Below are positions 49,520 through 58,794 of a stretch of DNA of 64,000 bases, one piece after another. Each line of letters opens with the position of its first letter. Positions within the stretch are counted from its first letter, which is position 1. The notes under the pieces are model-generated. The model made no database searches and was not told where the DNA came from. It saw nothing but the letters and a program-made list of their open reading frames with translations. The DNA comes from Coprousia sp963931435 (lineage in GTDB: Bacteria; Actinomycetota; Coriobacteriia; Coriobacteriales; Coriobacteriaceae), in NCBI GenBank assembly GCA_963931435.1, contig OZ007012.1, forward strand, positions 868,001 through 932,000. Direction: 5' to 3'. Both the position numbers and the translations under genes were made by a program.

Positions 49520-51421
49520 ATGCTTCGTACATTGAAACAAATACTTGCATTCGGGCTTTCCTGCGCATTGGCGCTACCACCTGTCTACGTTTACGCGTCG
49601 GAGTCCGTGAGCGAGTCTTTGAAAAATGGCAGCGCTATAACCAATGAACAAATTGATATTATTGTCTCTGATTTAGGGGCGGCGTCTTTTGGTGGCATCA
49701 TGGCGCTGTCCGCAAACGGCAGTTCGGCTGCAAACGAGCGCGTCGTCTCCTTCTCCGGCTCCAACCGCCTGGAGACCGCCGCCATGGAGGCCCTCCACGG
49801 GCGGGAGTCCTCGGAGTGGGTTGTCGTCGTGGGATCGGACGGCTGGCCCGACGCCCTCTCCGCCTCCGGGCTGGCCGGTGCCCTGTCCGCCCCCATCCTT
49901 CTGACCGATGCGGGCGCCCTCTCCGACGAGGCTGCCGGTGCGATCTCAGAGCTCGGTGCGGCGCGCGCCGTCGTCGTCGGCGGCGAGAGCGCCGTCTCCG
50001 CTTCGGCCGTCGCGGGCCTCGAGGCCGCCGGCCTCGAGGTCGACCGCGTCGCCGGCGCCGACCGTTACGAGACCCAGCGTTCCGTCTTCGCCTACGGGCG
50101 CGAGCGCGGCCTGTGGGGGTCGTCCTACGTCCTCGCCGCGTCCGGCGAGAACTTCGCCGACGCCCTGTCCCTCGCGCCGGTGGCCTACGCCGAGAAGGCC
50201 CCTGTCTTCCTCGTCGGGGCCGACGGCGACTTCTCCGCCGCGCAGTACGGCGACCTGAGGCTGTGCGCCTCCGCGCCCGCCGGCACGGCGCTCGCAGCGG
50301 GCGGCGAGGCGGTCATGTCCGAGCGGGCGCTCGGGGCGCTCCGCGTCGTCGCGGGCGAGGTCGTCCGGCTCGCGGGGGAGAACCGCTACGAGACGAGCGC
50401 CGAGGTCGCCGCCTGGGCCGTGTCTCGCGGCGTCCTCTCCTGGGACGGCGTCGCGCTCGCCTCTGGCGAGTCCCCCTACGACGCGCTGGCCGGGTCGGCC
50501 GTCCAGGGCTCCGGGCGCTCGGTGCTCCTGCTCGCCTCCGACACGTCGGGGGCGGCCTCGGTGCTTGCCGCCCACCGCCAGTCAATATCGCAGGTCAAGT
50601 TCTTCGGCGGTCCCGCGGCGTTCTCGAATCCGTTGCGTTGGGATATCCTTAATGCGCTGGGAATCGCTGCGATTTCGTATCAGGACTATGACATCTCGCT
50701 TGACCATATGGTTGATTTGGAGCTTGCGGGCAACGCTTCATATACCGACTCGAGCGTGCGGTCGTTCTTGGATCCATCAAACTTCACCTTTGGTGACGGT
50801 TCGTTTTACCAGTTTGCGATTTTGGATGGCTATACCGGTATGTTCAGCGCGGCAGATATCGATGAGTATATCGACCGAGCGGTCCGCTCATCCGAAAGCA
50901 CCTATCGTGTGACCAGCACCATGCGCGGCATGGGGGCGGTTATTATCGCCGCAGCCGAGCAGTATGATATCAACGAGATTTATCTTATGAGCCATGCTGC
51001 GCTTGAAAGTGCATGGGGATGTTCGCAGCTCTCCCAGGGATCCATAAAGGGGTATGAGGGTTATTACAATTTCTTTGGTATTGGTGCCTACGACATAGAT
51101 CCCAACAACGGCGGTGCTGCGCTTGCAAAGAAGGAGAACTGGTCATCGCCTGCTGCCGCTATCAATGGCGCTGCTCGCTGGATATCCGAAAACTACATCG
51201 GTGGTTCAAGCGGGTCAGCTTCTGGTCGTCAAAATACGCTGTATAAGATGAAATGGGATGTCGCCCGTGCGGTATCCCAAAGTAGCGTGTGGCATCAGTA
51301 CGCGACAGCAACGCATTGGGCGGTTGGCATCGCGAACGTTATGAATGATTATTACTCTGCGCATAACCTTTCGATGCAGGATTCTAAGCTTGTCTTCGAG
51401 GTTCCTCGCTACCGCTCCTAA
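49520..51421 (+). CDS. CWB2-anchored glucosaminidase (autolysin-like)
   Basis: A 633-residue secreted hydrolase. Signal peptide 1-~26 (ALPPVYVYA). Residues ~74-365 are the three CWB2 repeats encoded by the GC-rich 869-bp cassette. Residues ~400-633 form a GH73-type glucosaminidase domain with TSTMRGMGAVIIAAAEQY, SHAALESAWGCSQLSQG (catalytic Glu) and YYNFFGIGAYD. It should cleave GlcNAc-MurNAc bonds in peptidoglycan. It has its own terminator at 51459. It lies between two inverted ISL3 copies and is the only intact gene between them. It could partly stand in for the disrupted amidase upstream. Confidence 0.93.
   Translation: MLRTLKQILAFGLSCALALPPVYVYASESVSESLKNGSAITNEQIDIIVSDLGAASFGGIMALSANGSSAANERVVSFSGSNRLETAAMEALHGRESSEWVVVVGSDGWPDALSASGLAGALSAPILLTDAGALSDEAAGAISELGAARAVVVGGESAVSASAVAGLEAAGLEVDRVAGADRYETQRSVFAYGRERGLWGSSYVLAASGENFADALSLAPVAYAEKAPVFLVGADGDFSAAQYGDLRLCASAPAGTALAAGGEAVMSERALGALRVVAGEVVRLAGENRYETSAEVAAWAVSRGVLSWDGVALASGESPYDALAGSAVQGSGRSVLLLASDTSGAASVLAAHRQSISQVKFFGGPAAFSNPLRWDILNALGIAAISYQDYDISLDHMVDLELAGNASYTDSSVRSFLDPSNFTFGDGSFYQFAILDGYTGMFSAADIDEYIDRAVRSSESTYRVTSTMRGMGAVIIAAAEQYDINEIYLMSHAALESAWGCSQLSQGSIKGYEGYYNFFGIGAYDIDPNNGGAALAKKENWSSPAAAINGAARWISENYIGGSSGSASGRQNTLYKMKWDVARAVSQSSVWHQYATATHWAVGIANVMNDYYSAHNLSMQDSKLVFEVPRYRS
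49743..50611. repeat. CWB2 cassette copy 2 (869 bp, matches 46448-47316)
   Basis: Second copy of the GC-rich wall-binding module, in the same orientation and apparently without a base difference. The flanking coding sequences (signal region before, catalytic domain after) share no similarity with those of copy 1. Confidence 0.9.
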
Positions 51422-51458
51422 CTGCTTGTAGCGGGGCGAATCGGCTTTGGCTCGAGCA

Positions 51459-51508
51459 GTTCCCATCCCTCGGATAGGATACTGGAAGTCCGGGGGGTGG
51501 GAACTTTT
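51459..51508 (+). terminator. Terminator after the glucosaminidase gene
   Basis: GTTCCCATCCC and GGGGTGGGAAC pair with one mismatch around a 24-base loop and are followed by TTTT. It lies about 38 bases after the stop codon. Confidence 0.7.
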
Positions 51509-52039
51509 GGGAACAAATTCATGTTTGAGTAATTAGTTCGCAGGCATGGGTCGCTTTTCCAAAGGGACTTTTTGGATATCATAGCGCAACGATGGATCAA
51601 GGAGTTTCGGTCTGAGTTGTTCGGGCGTCAATCGTTGGAAATGATCCAAGGCGGCTTGGAACATGGGGTCATTCCCTCCCCCGTCGAGGTTCTGTAGGCA
51701 CAAGGCACAATCCTGTGTATTGGGAATATAGTCCAGGAATTGGTTTTGCGTGGCAGCGACAACTGGGATATTTGCATATGTCTGGGCTGCCTTGAGCCAA
51801 AGGTCATCGGCTGTGGGGCAAATATCGAGGATCGTCGCGGCATCAAAAGTCTCTTCAGGCATTACGTGCGGCGGAAACAGCGTTCCTGCTCCGTTTGTTC
51901 CCACCAACTGCATGCTTGGTGTTGCGACAAGCTCGTTAAGCCATATGGGTGCTTCGAGAATCCAGTTTGAATAGGGGGAGATGGACCCATCACGAAAAAA
52001 CGTTAGAGGCTTCGGTAGTTTGTGTGACAAGGGGCTAGC

Positions 52040-53413
52040 CTAGGCAGCAACGCTCTTCGCTCCCTTCACGCCCTTCTTCCTCGCCTTCACCGGGCGACCC
52101 GGGAGCTGGGGCTGGCAGTCGCCGCACCTGAGCATGAGCAGGGCCACGAGGTTGTCGGTGTTGCGGAAGCCGTAGCCCATCCTCACCGTCACCTTGATCT
52201 TGTTGTTGATGGCCTCTACGCGCCCGTTGCTGATGCCGAGCTCGACTGCGGCGATGATGTCGTCGCGCCGGCGGCGCACCTTCTTCTCCACGGCGACGAC
52301 CTTGGCGATCTTGCAGTAGGCGGCCCTGTGCATCCAGTCGTCGAGCAGCTCGGCGGCCTCGGAGCCGTCGGCTGCCCGGAAGACGGCCCGCAGGTCCTCC
52401 TTGAGCTCCCAGGCCCTGACCAGCCGCGAGCCGGCCCTCTTCTTGAGCGCCTCGAGCCTCGCCCTCTGGCCGTCGGTGAGGTCCTCGGGGTTCTTCACGA
52501 GCGCGTAGCGGCTGCCCTTGATGGAGGCCGCCTCCTCCTCGAGCGCCCTGACCTCCTCGGGCGGCAGCTCGCCTTTGGCAGGCCTGCCGCGCTTGCCCTC
52601 GGGCCTGGGCCTGGCGGCCCTGGCGGCGGCCCTGGCGGCGTTCCACTCCTCGCAGCGCACGGCGTCGAGCGCGTCGTTCATCCACTGGACCACGTGGAAG
52701 GGGTCCATGACCCACCTCGCGTTGGGGCAGCGGCGCTTGACCAGCTGCCTTATCCACCTCGCGCCGTCGGCGGTCACCACCTCTATGGCGCGCCTCTGCT
52801 CGCGCGTGAGCTCGTCGAGGAACAGGTTGAGCACGTCCTTGCCGGTGCCCTCGTGCGCCCAGATGAGGCAGCCGCGGTCGTGGTCGACGACCACCGTGAC
52901 GTACTTGTGGCCCTTCTTGTACGACGTCTCGTCGATGCCGATGCGGCGCACGCCGTCGAACCTCGAGGCGCCGCGCGCGGCCTCCAGCTCGGCGTAGACG
53001 CGCCTGCACACGCCGCCCACGCTGTGCCACTCGACGCGGGCGAGCTCGGAGACCGCCGAGGCGGTGCAGCGGACCGCCAGCCACGCCACCCAGTCCTCGA
53101 AGTCGCGCGTGAAGCGCGCCCCGTGCCGCGCCCAGGGGACGGCCTCGGTGCGCACGCCGTGCTCCGGGCAGCGCACCCTGCAGGGCGCGTACTCCAGGTA
53201 GCAGGCCGAGCGCGCCAGGTCCATCGCCCTCCACAGCCTGGGGGCCCCGCGGTTCGCCATGTCGTAGAAGTCGCAGGCCCTGCCGCATACGGGGCAGCGG
53301 CGCTGCTCGCGCTTGTAGGGCCGGACGCTCACGACGATGCGCTCGGCCTCGATGCGCGCGCCCAGGACGACCGTGCGGGCCAGACCGAGGGCGAGAAGTA
53401 GTAGACTCTTCAT
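52040..53413 (-). CDS. ISL3-family transposase (copy 2)
   Basis: A 457-residue protein identical to copy 1 except Thr for Ala in NNKIKVTVRMGYGF. Zinc ribbon and DDE motifs are complete. Two near-identical copies 2.7 kb apart in inverse orientation provide a long substrate for recombination that would invert the glucosaminidase gene between them. Confidence 0.95.
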   Translation of the reverse strand: MKSLLLLALGLARTVVLGARIEAERIVVSVRPYKREQRRCPVCGRACDFYDMANRGAPRLWRAMDLARSACYLEYAPCRVRCPEHGVRTEAVPWARHGARFTRDFEDWVAWLAVRCTASAVSELARVEWHSVGGVCRRVYAELEAARGASRFDGVRRIGIDETSYKKGHKYVTVVVDHDRGCLIWAHEGTGKDVLNLFLDELTREQRRAIEVVTADGARWIRQLVKRRCPNARWVMDPFHVVQWMNDALDAVRCEEWNAARAAARAARPRPEGKRGRPAKGELPPEEVRALEEEAASIKGSRYALVKNPEDLTDGQRARLEALKKRAGSRLVRAWELKEDLRAVFRAADGSEAAELLDDWMHRAAYCKIAKVVAVEKKVRRRRDDIIAAVELGISNGRVEAINNKIKVTVRMGYGFRNTDNLVALLMLRCGDCQPQLPGRPVKARKKGVKGAKSVAA

Positions 53414-53470
53414 GCGTCACACCTCTTCGGTTGTCTGAATTTGGCTTAGCAATCATAGGCGGATGACGCG

Positions 53471-53496
53471 GAAACGGCCCCTCCCGGGGCCGTTTC
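53471..53496 (-). terminator. Hairpin upstream of the ISL3 transposase (copy 2)
   Basis: The same perfect 11-bp stem as in copy 1 (GAAACGGCCCC / GGGGCCGTTTC), located between the IS edge and the transposase start. Confidence 0.7.
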
Positions 53497-54279
53497 AGTT
53501 CCAGATCGTTGTTTTCGCCCGCTGAGCTGGGCCTATGCCGGAATCTCTCCCACAGAAACCACCGAAGAGCCAAACGTTATCAAATGCGTTCTTATTGCAG
53601 AGATCGCATAGGGGAACTTTCTATAGGATTCCATCAGCTCGCCGATAAGCGAGTTGCGATATACGAGGTCGTCATCAAAGGTGATTACGATATCATCTGA
53701 GAACTCCTGAAGCGCCCAGTAGTACTTTTTATGGGGTTTGAGATTAATGTCGACCCAACGGATCTGAACGTCATGGCTAAGAAGCTGTCTCAACTCGGCA
53801 GGCAGATCTTCTTCTCGGCGAGGAAACTCCTCTTTAAACAGGTACAAAACGACAAGATCGGGAAGTACCCGTTGAGCGAGTAAGGAACGAATTGCCAGGT
53901 GGGTGGTCTCTATGCGGGCGGGATACGAGGTCAAAGAAGCTACGATGCGCCGCTTGCCCAAGCTCCTCCTTACTAAGTGCGTTCCCGTTCGGCGCACCTT
54001 ATTTTTAAGAATGCGAGCGTGTCCGGTAATGTGTTCCATATCTAAGATATCGATGAGTTTCATACAGTGCTCCTGACTACCGAGTTTTGGGTTTTCGGGA
54101 GGGTGAATTGCTTCAATACGGTATCATCAAATCGGCGCGTTCGCGCTTAATTCACTTGAGGCGCATCAAACTCCTGACATAGCTCGTGCGCCTCAGCCGC
54201 CATGTCAGATTGAACCCGATGGTGCATTACTTTTCTTGGTGATTACCTAGAGTGAGTTCTGGGTAGTGGAGTAATCAGA

Positions 54280-57200
54280 TTGGGGCTACGATATCTGAAG
54301 GTTGATTCTTTGGGCAGGGGAGTGGAACTGAACCGTTTGACTAGGATCGTCTCGGTTGCGCTGTGCTCGCTGTTATTTGTTTTACCATCAAGCAGTTGGG
54401 CATACGAGTTCTATCAAGCTGCCGACGTTGAGCCTTCTTCCCAATCAGGGGTGGGCGTCATGGGGTTGGATGATGACTATCTCGACTCGATAGAGGGAAG
54501 CGTTGCTCCAGTTCCCAGCTCTCAGCTTCCTATGAGGGAGCGCCTCGACATGATGGCTGTCGAGCATCGGAACGATGTGACGGATGGCTTGTACCGCTTG
54601 AGTATTCATGGGTCTTCGTCGTCTGCTCTGGGGGTTTCGGGGAGCGGTGTGACTGCTCAGCTAGTTGCCCCTGAGCAGTCTGATTGGCAGGCGTGGCGTT
54701 TATCACATGATGATTATGGTTACGTGATTTTGACTAACGAGTCGAACGGCTTGGTGTTGAGCGTGGCGGCGCAAGGGGAAGGACTTGCTGGTACTGCGGC
54801 TCAGCTAGCTGCTCCACGGGATTCGTATGAGCAGAAATGGGTGGCCGTCAAAAATGCAGACGAATCGATTAAGCTTGTCTCTGCATTGGATGATACAATA
54901 GCGCTTGGCGTGAATGACAAGGCTGCGCCAATAGGTTTCGACGTGCGCCTCTGCAATGTTGATTCTGCGACTGGCACTTGGTCGTGGGATTTTATATCCA
55001 CCTTGCGCTCGTCCGATACGATAGACGCGCTCGCGCAACACCATAGAAACGATCTGCCTGATGGGTCTTATTACGTTCACTCCTGCCTTAGTGATGCTCT
55101 AGCGCTCGATGTGGCGGGCGGTTCCACTGCTGATGGAGCAAACGTACAGGCCTACGCCTTCAATGGGACTCCTGCTCAGATTTGGGAGGTCACGCATGAC
55201 CAATTCGGGTTCGTAACCCTCATCAACCAGAAAACGCGAAAGGCGCTTGAGGTTGCTGATGCTTCGACGGCACCCGGCGCGAACATCCAGCAGGGCTTGC
55301 AAGGGTCATCGCGCTCCCAGCGTTGGATAGCCGTCCGGCAGAACGATGGATCGTTCGTCTTGCATTCGGCACTTTCCCCCGATCGTGTCGTTGATGTTGC
55401 CGGGGGTCAGGCAGTCAGTCGCACTAATGTTCAGCTATGGGGCTCAAATGGCTCTGCAGCGCAGGCATGGCGCTTTGAGAGCGTCGAAGATACACGTGCG
55501 ACTATGGATAGTCTCGCTAACGAGAATCGCGACGCAGTGCAAGATGGTACGTATTATCTTTGGGCGAGTGTCGGATCCCGGAAAGTGCTCGATGTAACCG
55601 GCGGGTCGACCGCTAACGGTGCAAATGTGCAGTCCTACACCGCGAACTCGGTTTCCGCCCAGCAATGGATCGTCTCGCACGATTCGAACGGGTATATAAC
55701 GTTCACCAATGTGGGCTCTGGTAAGGTCCTCTCGGTTTCGAACGCATGTATGTTGCCTGGCTCGAACATTGAACAACAGCAGCTCGGCAGTGTGGCGGCA
55801 TATGCCCAAAAGTGGATTGCTGTCCCCATTGTTGGCACAAGTAAAGTTAAGATATGTTCCGCCCTCTATCCGAATCTCGTGCTCGACGTCGCCGAAGCCT
55901 CGGGTTCTGACGGGGCAAATGTCCAACTTTACTCGTATAACGGCTCGGCTGCGCAACATTTTGAATTGCTGACTGTAAACCCTTACGTTGCTCCGTGCGA
56001 GGATATTCTTCCCGAGGGCTGGTATCGAATTGTCCCATCGGGAAACCAAGAACTTGCTTTTGATGTTGCATCGGGAAGTAAGACCAATGGGAGCAATGTA
56101 CGACTATACCAGGCCAACGGGACGCTTGCCCAGCTGTTCCGTTTTGATTACCGAGACGGATATTACTTCGTTGTGGGTGCCGGCTCGGGTAAGGTGCTTG
56201 ATGCGGCGGGTGGGTGTGTTGTCCCGCCAACCAATGTTCAGATATGGGAGGAAAACTCCCAAACGCGGAATCAGCAGTTTTCTGTTGTTGCCAACGCTGA
56301 TGGTACGTATTCTTTCACCAACCGCGCCACAGGATTGCTCCTCACCGTTGGTGGGACAGTGTGTAGCGGAGCAAACGTCCAACTCGAGCAGGTGACAGAA
56401 TCGCAGTGCCAGCGGTTCTCGTTGGTTCAGCAAGTTGACTTGCTTCCTGAGGGCATCTACAGCTTCCAACCCGTCGACGGCTCCCATCGATATCTCGACG
56501 TGGTGAACGGCTCGAGGGCAGGGGGTGCCCAGATCCAAGCGTATGACCGCAACGATACACTTGCTCAAAAGTGGTTCGTCTCACTCGTCTCGGACGGATC
56601 CAACACCTACACCGTCGAAAGTCTCAATTCTGGCTTGCTGCTGACAGCGCTTTCCGATGACACTGTTGTGCAGCAGGCTGCCGATAGTTCCTCATCTCAA
56701 TATTGGAAGCTGTCGATTGGGAACTACGGCTCCCTGATTTTCACCAACGTTGAGACAGGTGGCCTGCTTTCAATAGAGGATGGGTCAGTCTCCTCGGGCG
56801 CGTGTGTCGTTTGCACAAAGGTTTTGCCGATTGACGACGCAAATATGTTCTATCCAGTTTCGACAGTGCCTTTGAACAATGGGACGTATTTCGTGCAATC
56901 AGTCGTGTCAAACAACTTTGTTTTTGACGTAGCGAATGGATCACGGAGCAATGGGGCCAATGTGCAGTTGTATGCAAATAATGATTCTGGGGCTCAGAAG
57001 TGGTACGCTACTAGAAATGTCGATGGGTCCTATTCGTTCCAAAACGCACGCTCAAGGAAGCTGCTTGATGTTAAAAATGCCATTGCAGCTTCGAGGGTGA
57101 ATGTTCAGCAATGGGAATCAAACGGCAGCTCCGCTCAGCGTTGGTGCATCACATATGAGGGGAAGGGCGCATTTCGGATCGCTACGGCTCTGAACCAGCA

Positions 57201-57876
57201 ATACGTCTTGGATGGCTCAAGCAATAGCCCCCACAATGGGGCAAACATCCAAATCGAGACCTGGAAGAATTCCCCTGCGCAATGCTTCACGTTCCTCGCT
57301 ACTACCTACGAGGAGGATTACGTCCTCAACGTTCCACGCAGTGATTTGATCGACTGGCTGTCCTCCCACGAGTATGATGGGTATTACTTGGGTACGCGCT
57401 ATTCCGGTGGGTTCTCGATTGACACATGCATGTACCCCAATGGCCAGCCACGCTGGGACGGATTCACCGGTATGAACTGCACCGGATTCGTTGCGCACGC
57501 GATGGGTGCTGTCGGTGCCGATCTCAACGCGGTGGGGCGGAATAACTCCCATTCGCCGTGGATTGGCGGCCCGGGTGGCGGCTCCTACATCAATGCTTGG
57601 CGCTGGTACGGCTACGCAATCGATATCGGGGCCGAGGTTTACCATTTTAACAATGTCGCCTCGATGCTGGAGAGCGGTCTCGCTGAGAAGGGTGACATTA
57701 TCTTCTTCAAAACCAACGGTTCCATCGACTGCCACATCGGCTTCTTCTGGGGCGATAGTCCCCATGACAACAAGATGTGGCACCAGATTCTTCAGGGAAA
57801 CCTGATTTCCAACGCGTTTAACAATGCAAACAAATCAGAGTATGCCCAGCAGACGGTGCTTATCAAGGGGATTTAA
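54280..57876 (+). CDS. Large secreted protein: six ricin-type lectin domains + NlpC/P60-like C-terminus
   Basis: A 1198-residue exported protein. A signal-like segment (about 18-41, IVSVALCSLLFVLPSSSWA) follows a short N-terminus. Then come about six ricin B-type domains at roughly 100-240, 258-400, 415-560, 570-715, 720-865 and 866-1005, each with repeats of the form LDVAGGS..GANVQ.Y..NG..AQ.W. The C-terminal ~185 residues resemble an NlpC/P60 fold, with the nucleophile in GMNCTGFVAHAM (Cys1067) and His in IDCHIGFFWG (His1152). It is likely a glycan-targeted peptidoglycan endopeptidase or amidase. The start is a TTG at 54280 with GGAG nine bases upstream; a GTG at 54322 would still keep the signal peptide. 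It is convergent with the ABC exporter genes. Confidence 0.88.
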   Translation: MGLRYLKVDSLGRGVELNRLTRIVSVALCSLLFVLPSSSWAYEFYQAADVEPSSQSGVGVMGLDDDYLDSIEGSVAPVPSSQLPMRERLDMMAVEHRNDVTDGLYRLSIHGSSSSALGVSGSGVTAQLVAPEQSDWQAWRLSHDDYGYVILTNESNGLVLSVAAQGEGLAGTAAQLAAPRDSYEQKWVAVKNADESIKLVSALDDTIALGVNDKAAPIGFDVRLCNVDSATGTWSWDFISTLRSSDTIDALAQHHRNDLPDGSYYVHSCLSDALALDVAGGSTADGANVQAYAFNGTPAQIWEVTHDQFGFVTLINQKTRKALEVADASTAPGANIQQGLQGSSRSQRWIAVRQNDGSFVLHSALSPDRVVDVAGGQAVSRTNVQLWGSNGSAAQAWRFESVEDTRATMDSLANENRDAVQDGTYYLWASVGSRKVLDVTGGSTANGANVQSYTANSVSAQQWIVSHDSNGYITFTNVGSGKVLSVSNACMLPGSNIEQQQLGSVAAYAQKWIAVPIVGTSKVKICSALYPNLVLDVAEASGSDGANVQLYSYNGSAAQHFELLTVNPYVAPCEDILPEGWYRIVPSGNQELAFDVASGSKTNGSNVRLYQANGTLAQLFRFDYRDGYYFVVGAGSGKVLDAAGGCVVPPTNVQIWEENSQTRNQQFSVVANADGTYSFTNRATGLLLTVGGTVCSGANVQLEQVTESQCQRFSLVQQVDLLPEGIYSFQPVDGSHRYLDVVNGSRAGGAQIQAYDRNDTLAQKWFVSLVSDGSNTYTVESLNSGLLLTALSDDTVVQQAADSSSSQYWKLSIGNYGSLIFTNVETGGLLSIEDGSVSSGACVVCTKVLPIDDANMFYPVSTVPLNNGTYFVQSVVSNNFVFDVANGSRSNGANVQLYANNDSGAQKWYATRNVDGSYSFQNARSRKLLDVKNAIAASRVNVQQWESNGSSAQRWCITYEGKGAFRIATALNQQYVLDGSSNSPHNGANIQIETWKNSPAQCFTFLATTYEEDYVLNVPRSDLIDWLSSHEYDGYYLGTRYSGGFSIDTCMYPNGQPRWDGFTGMNCTGFVAHAMGAVGADLNAVGRNNSHSPWIGGPGGGSYINAWRWYGYAIDIGAEVYHFNNVASMLESGLAEKGDIIFFKTNGSIDCHIGFFWGDSPHDNKMWHQILQGNLISNAFNNANKSEYAQQTVLIKGI

Positions 57877-58026
57877 TAGGATGGTTTTTGGGGTTGCGGA
57901 TGCGATGGGTGACAGTTCAATGCTCTAATAACAGTTTGAATGTTTGGTATGCGGCGTCAGAAAAGATATCAACCACTTTCACCTTGCGATGTATCTCGCA
58001 GTTGAGCGGAAGTGTCGTGAAGATTG

Positions 58027-58785
58027 CTACGAGAATTGTCCCCGGTAGGCATCGCAAACCTCAGTGACGGTTCCATCCATGCGCAGGTCGCCCTTCTCAA
58101 TCCAGATGGCGCGCTGGCAAATGCGTTCCACCTGTTCAATGGAGTGGCTGACGAAGAGAACGGTGACGTCGCCTGACGTGATGAAGTGCTGAATGCGCTC
58201 TTCGCACTTTTGCTGGAAGAACACGTCGCCCACGGATAGTGTCTCGTCGACGATGAGGATGTCGGGCTCGGTGATGGTGGCGATGGCGAAGGCGATACGG
58301 GCGACCATGCCGCTTGAGTAGTTCTTGAGGGGCATGTCTACGAAATCGCGCAACTCAGCAAACTCGACGATCTCGTCGAACTTCTCGTCGATGAAATCGC
58401 GCGTATAGCCTAGAAGAGCGCCGTTGAGATAGATGTTCTCACGCGCGGTGAGTTCCATATCGAAGCCGGCGCCGAGTTCGATGAGCGGTGCGATGTTGCC
58501 CTTTACGGTGCAGGTTCCTTCACTGGGTTCGAGCACGCCGGCGATGATTTTGAGCATAGTCGACTTGCCAGAGCCATTGGTGCCCACAAGGCCTACCACC
58601 TCGCCGCGTTTGACGTTGAACGAGATGTGCTTGAGGGCGCGGAATTCGGTGAAGAACAGTTCGTGACGGAGGAGCTTGATGAAGTATTCCTTGAGGTTGT
58701 TGAGCTGCTCGGACGCCATGTTGAAAATCATCGTGACATCGTTGACCTCGATGGCGTAGTCGTTGTTGGTGATGGTGTCTGCCAT
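58027..58785 (-). CDS. Polysaccharide/teichoic acid ABC exporter, ATP-binding protein (TagH/Wzt-like)
   Basis: A 252-residue ATPase. Walker A is GTNGSGKS (68-75), the Q-loop region is IAPLIELGAGFDMELTARENIYLNG (characteristic of the Wzt/TagH subfamily), the signature is NYSSGMVARI and Walker B is ILIVDETLSVGD. It lacks the extra C-terminal carbohydrate-binding domain of the longer Wzt proteins. It energises export of a lipid-linked glycan through the permease encoded by the preceding gene, whose stop lies 9 bases before its start. Confidence 0.94.
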   Translation of the reverse strand: MADTITNNDYAIEVNDVTMIFNMASEQLNNLKEYFIKLLRHELFFTEFRALKHISFNVKRGEVVGLVGTNGSGKSTMLKIIAGVLEPSEGTCTVKGNIAPLIELGAGFDMELTARENIYLNGALLGYTRDFIDEKFDEIVEFAELRDFVDMPLKNYSSGMVARIAFAIATITEPDILIVDETLSVGDVFFQQKCEERIQHFITSGDVTVLFVSHSIEQVERICQRAIWIEKGDLRMDGTVTEVCDAYRGQFS

Positions 58786-58794
58786 GAGAGGTCC

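Larger units (their letters stand above)
52006..53571 (-). mobile_element. ISL3-family element, copy 2 (inverted)
   Basis: 1566 bp with the same ends as copy 1, in the opposite orientation. AAACGTTA flanks it at 51998-52005 and 53572-53579, an 8-bp target duplication different from that of copy 1. The two insertions are therefore independent and not a duplication of the region. Confidence 0.93.
51533..54063 (-). pseudogene. GT-A-type glycosyltransferase, split by ISL3-like copy 2
   Basis: The N-terminal part (54063 down to 53572) reads RRIVASLTSYPARIETTHLA, DLVVLYLFKEEFPRRE and IVITFDDDLVYRNSLI, the last with a DDD metal motif. The C-terminal part (51997 down to 51533) continues FRDGSISPYSNWILEAPIW and CPTADDLWLKAAQTY. 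Excising 52006-53571 and one copy of the 8-bp repeat AAACGTTA restores IRTHLITFFRDGSISPYS and a 318-codon frame. The family is a small glycosyltransferase found in capsule clusters; the specific sugar is unknown. It is now inactive because the two halves are on separate frames divided by stops. Confidence 0.88.

Noticed and set aside
47783..53571. The two ISL3 copies plus the glucosaminidase as a composite transposon
   Set aside because: Each copy has its own distinct 8-bp duplication and each cuts a different resident gene. They arrived separately rather than moving as one unit.
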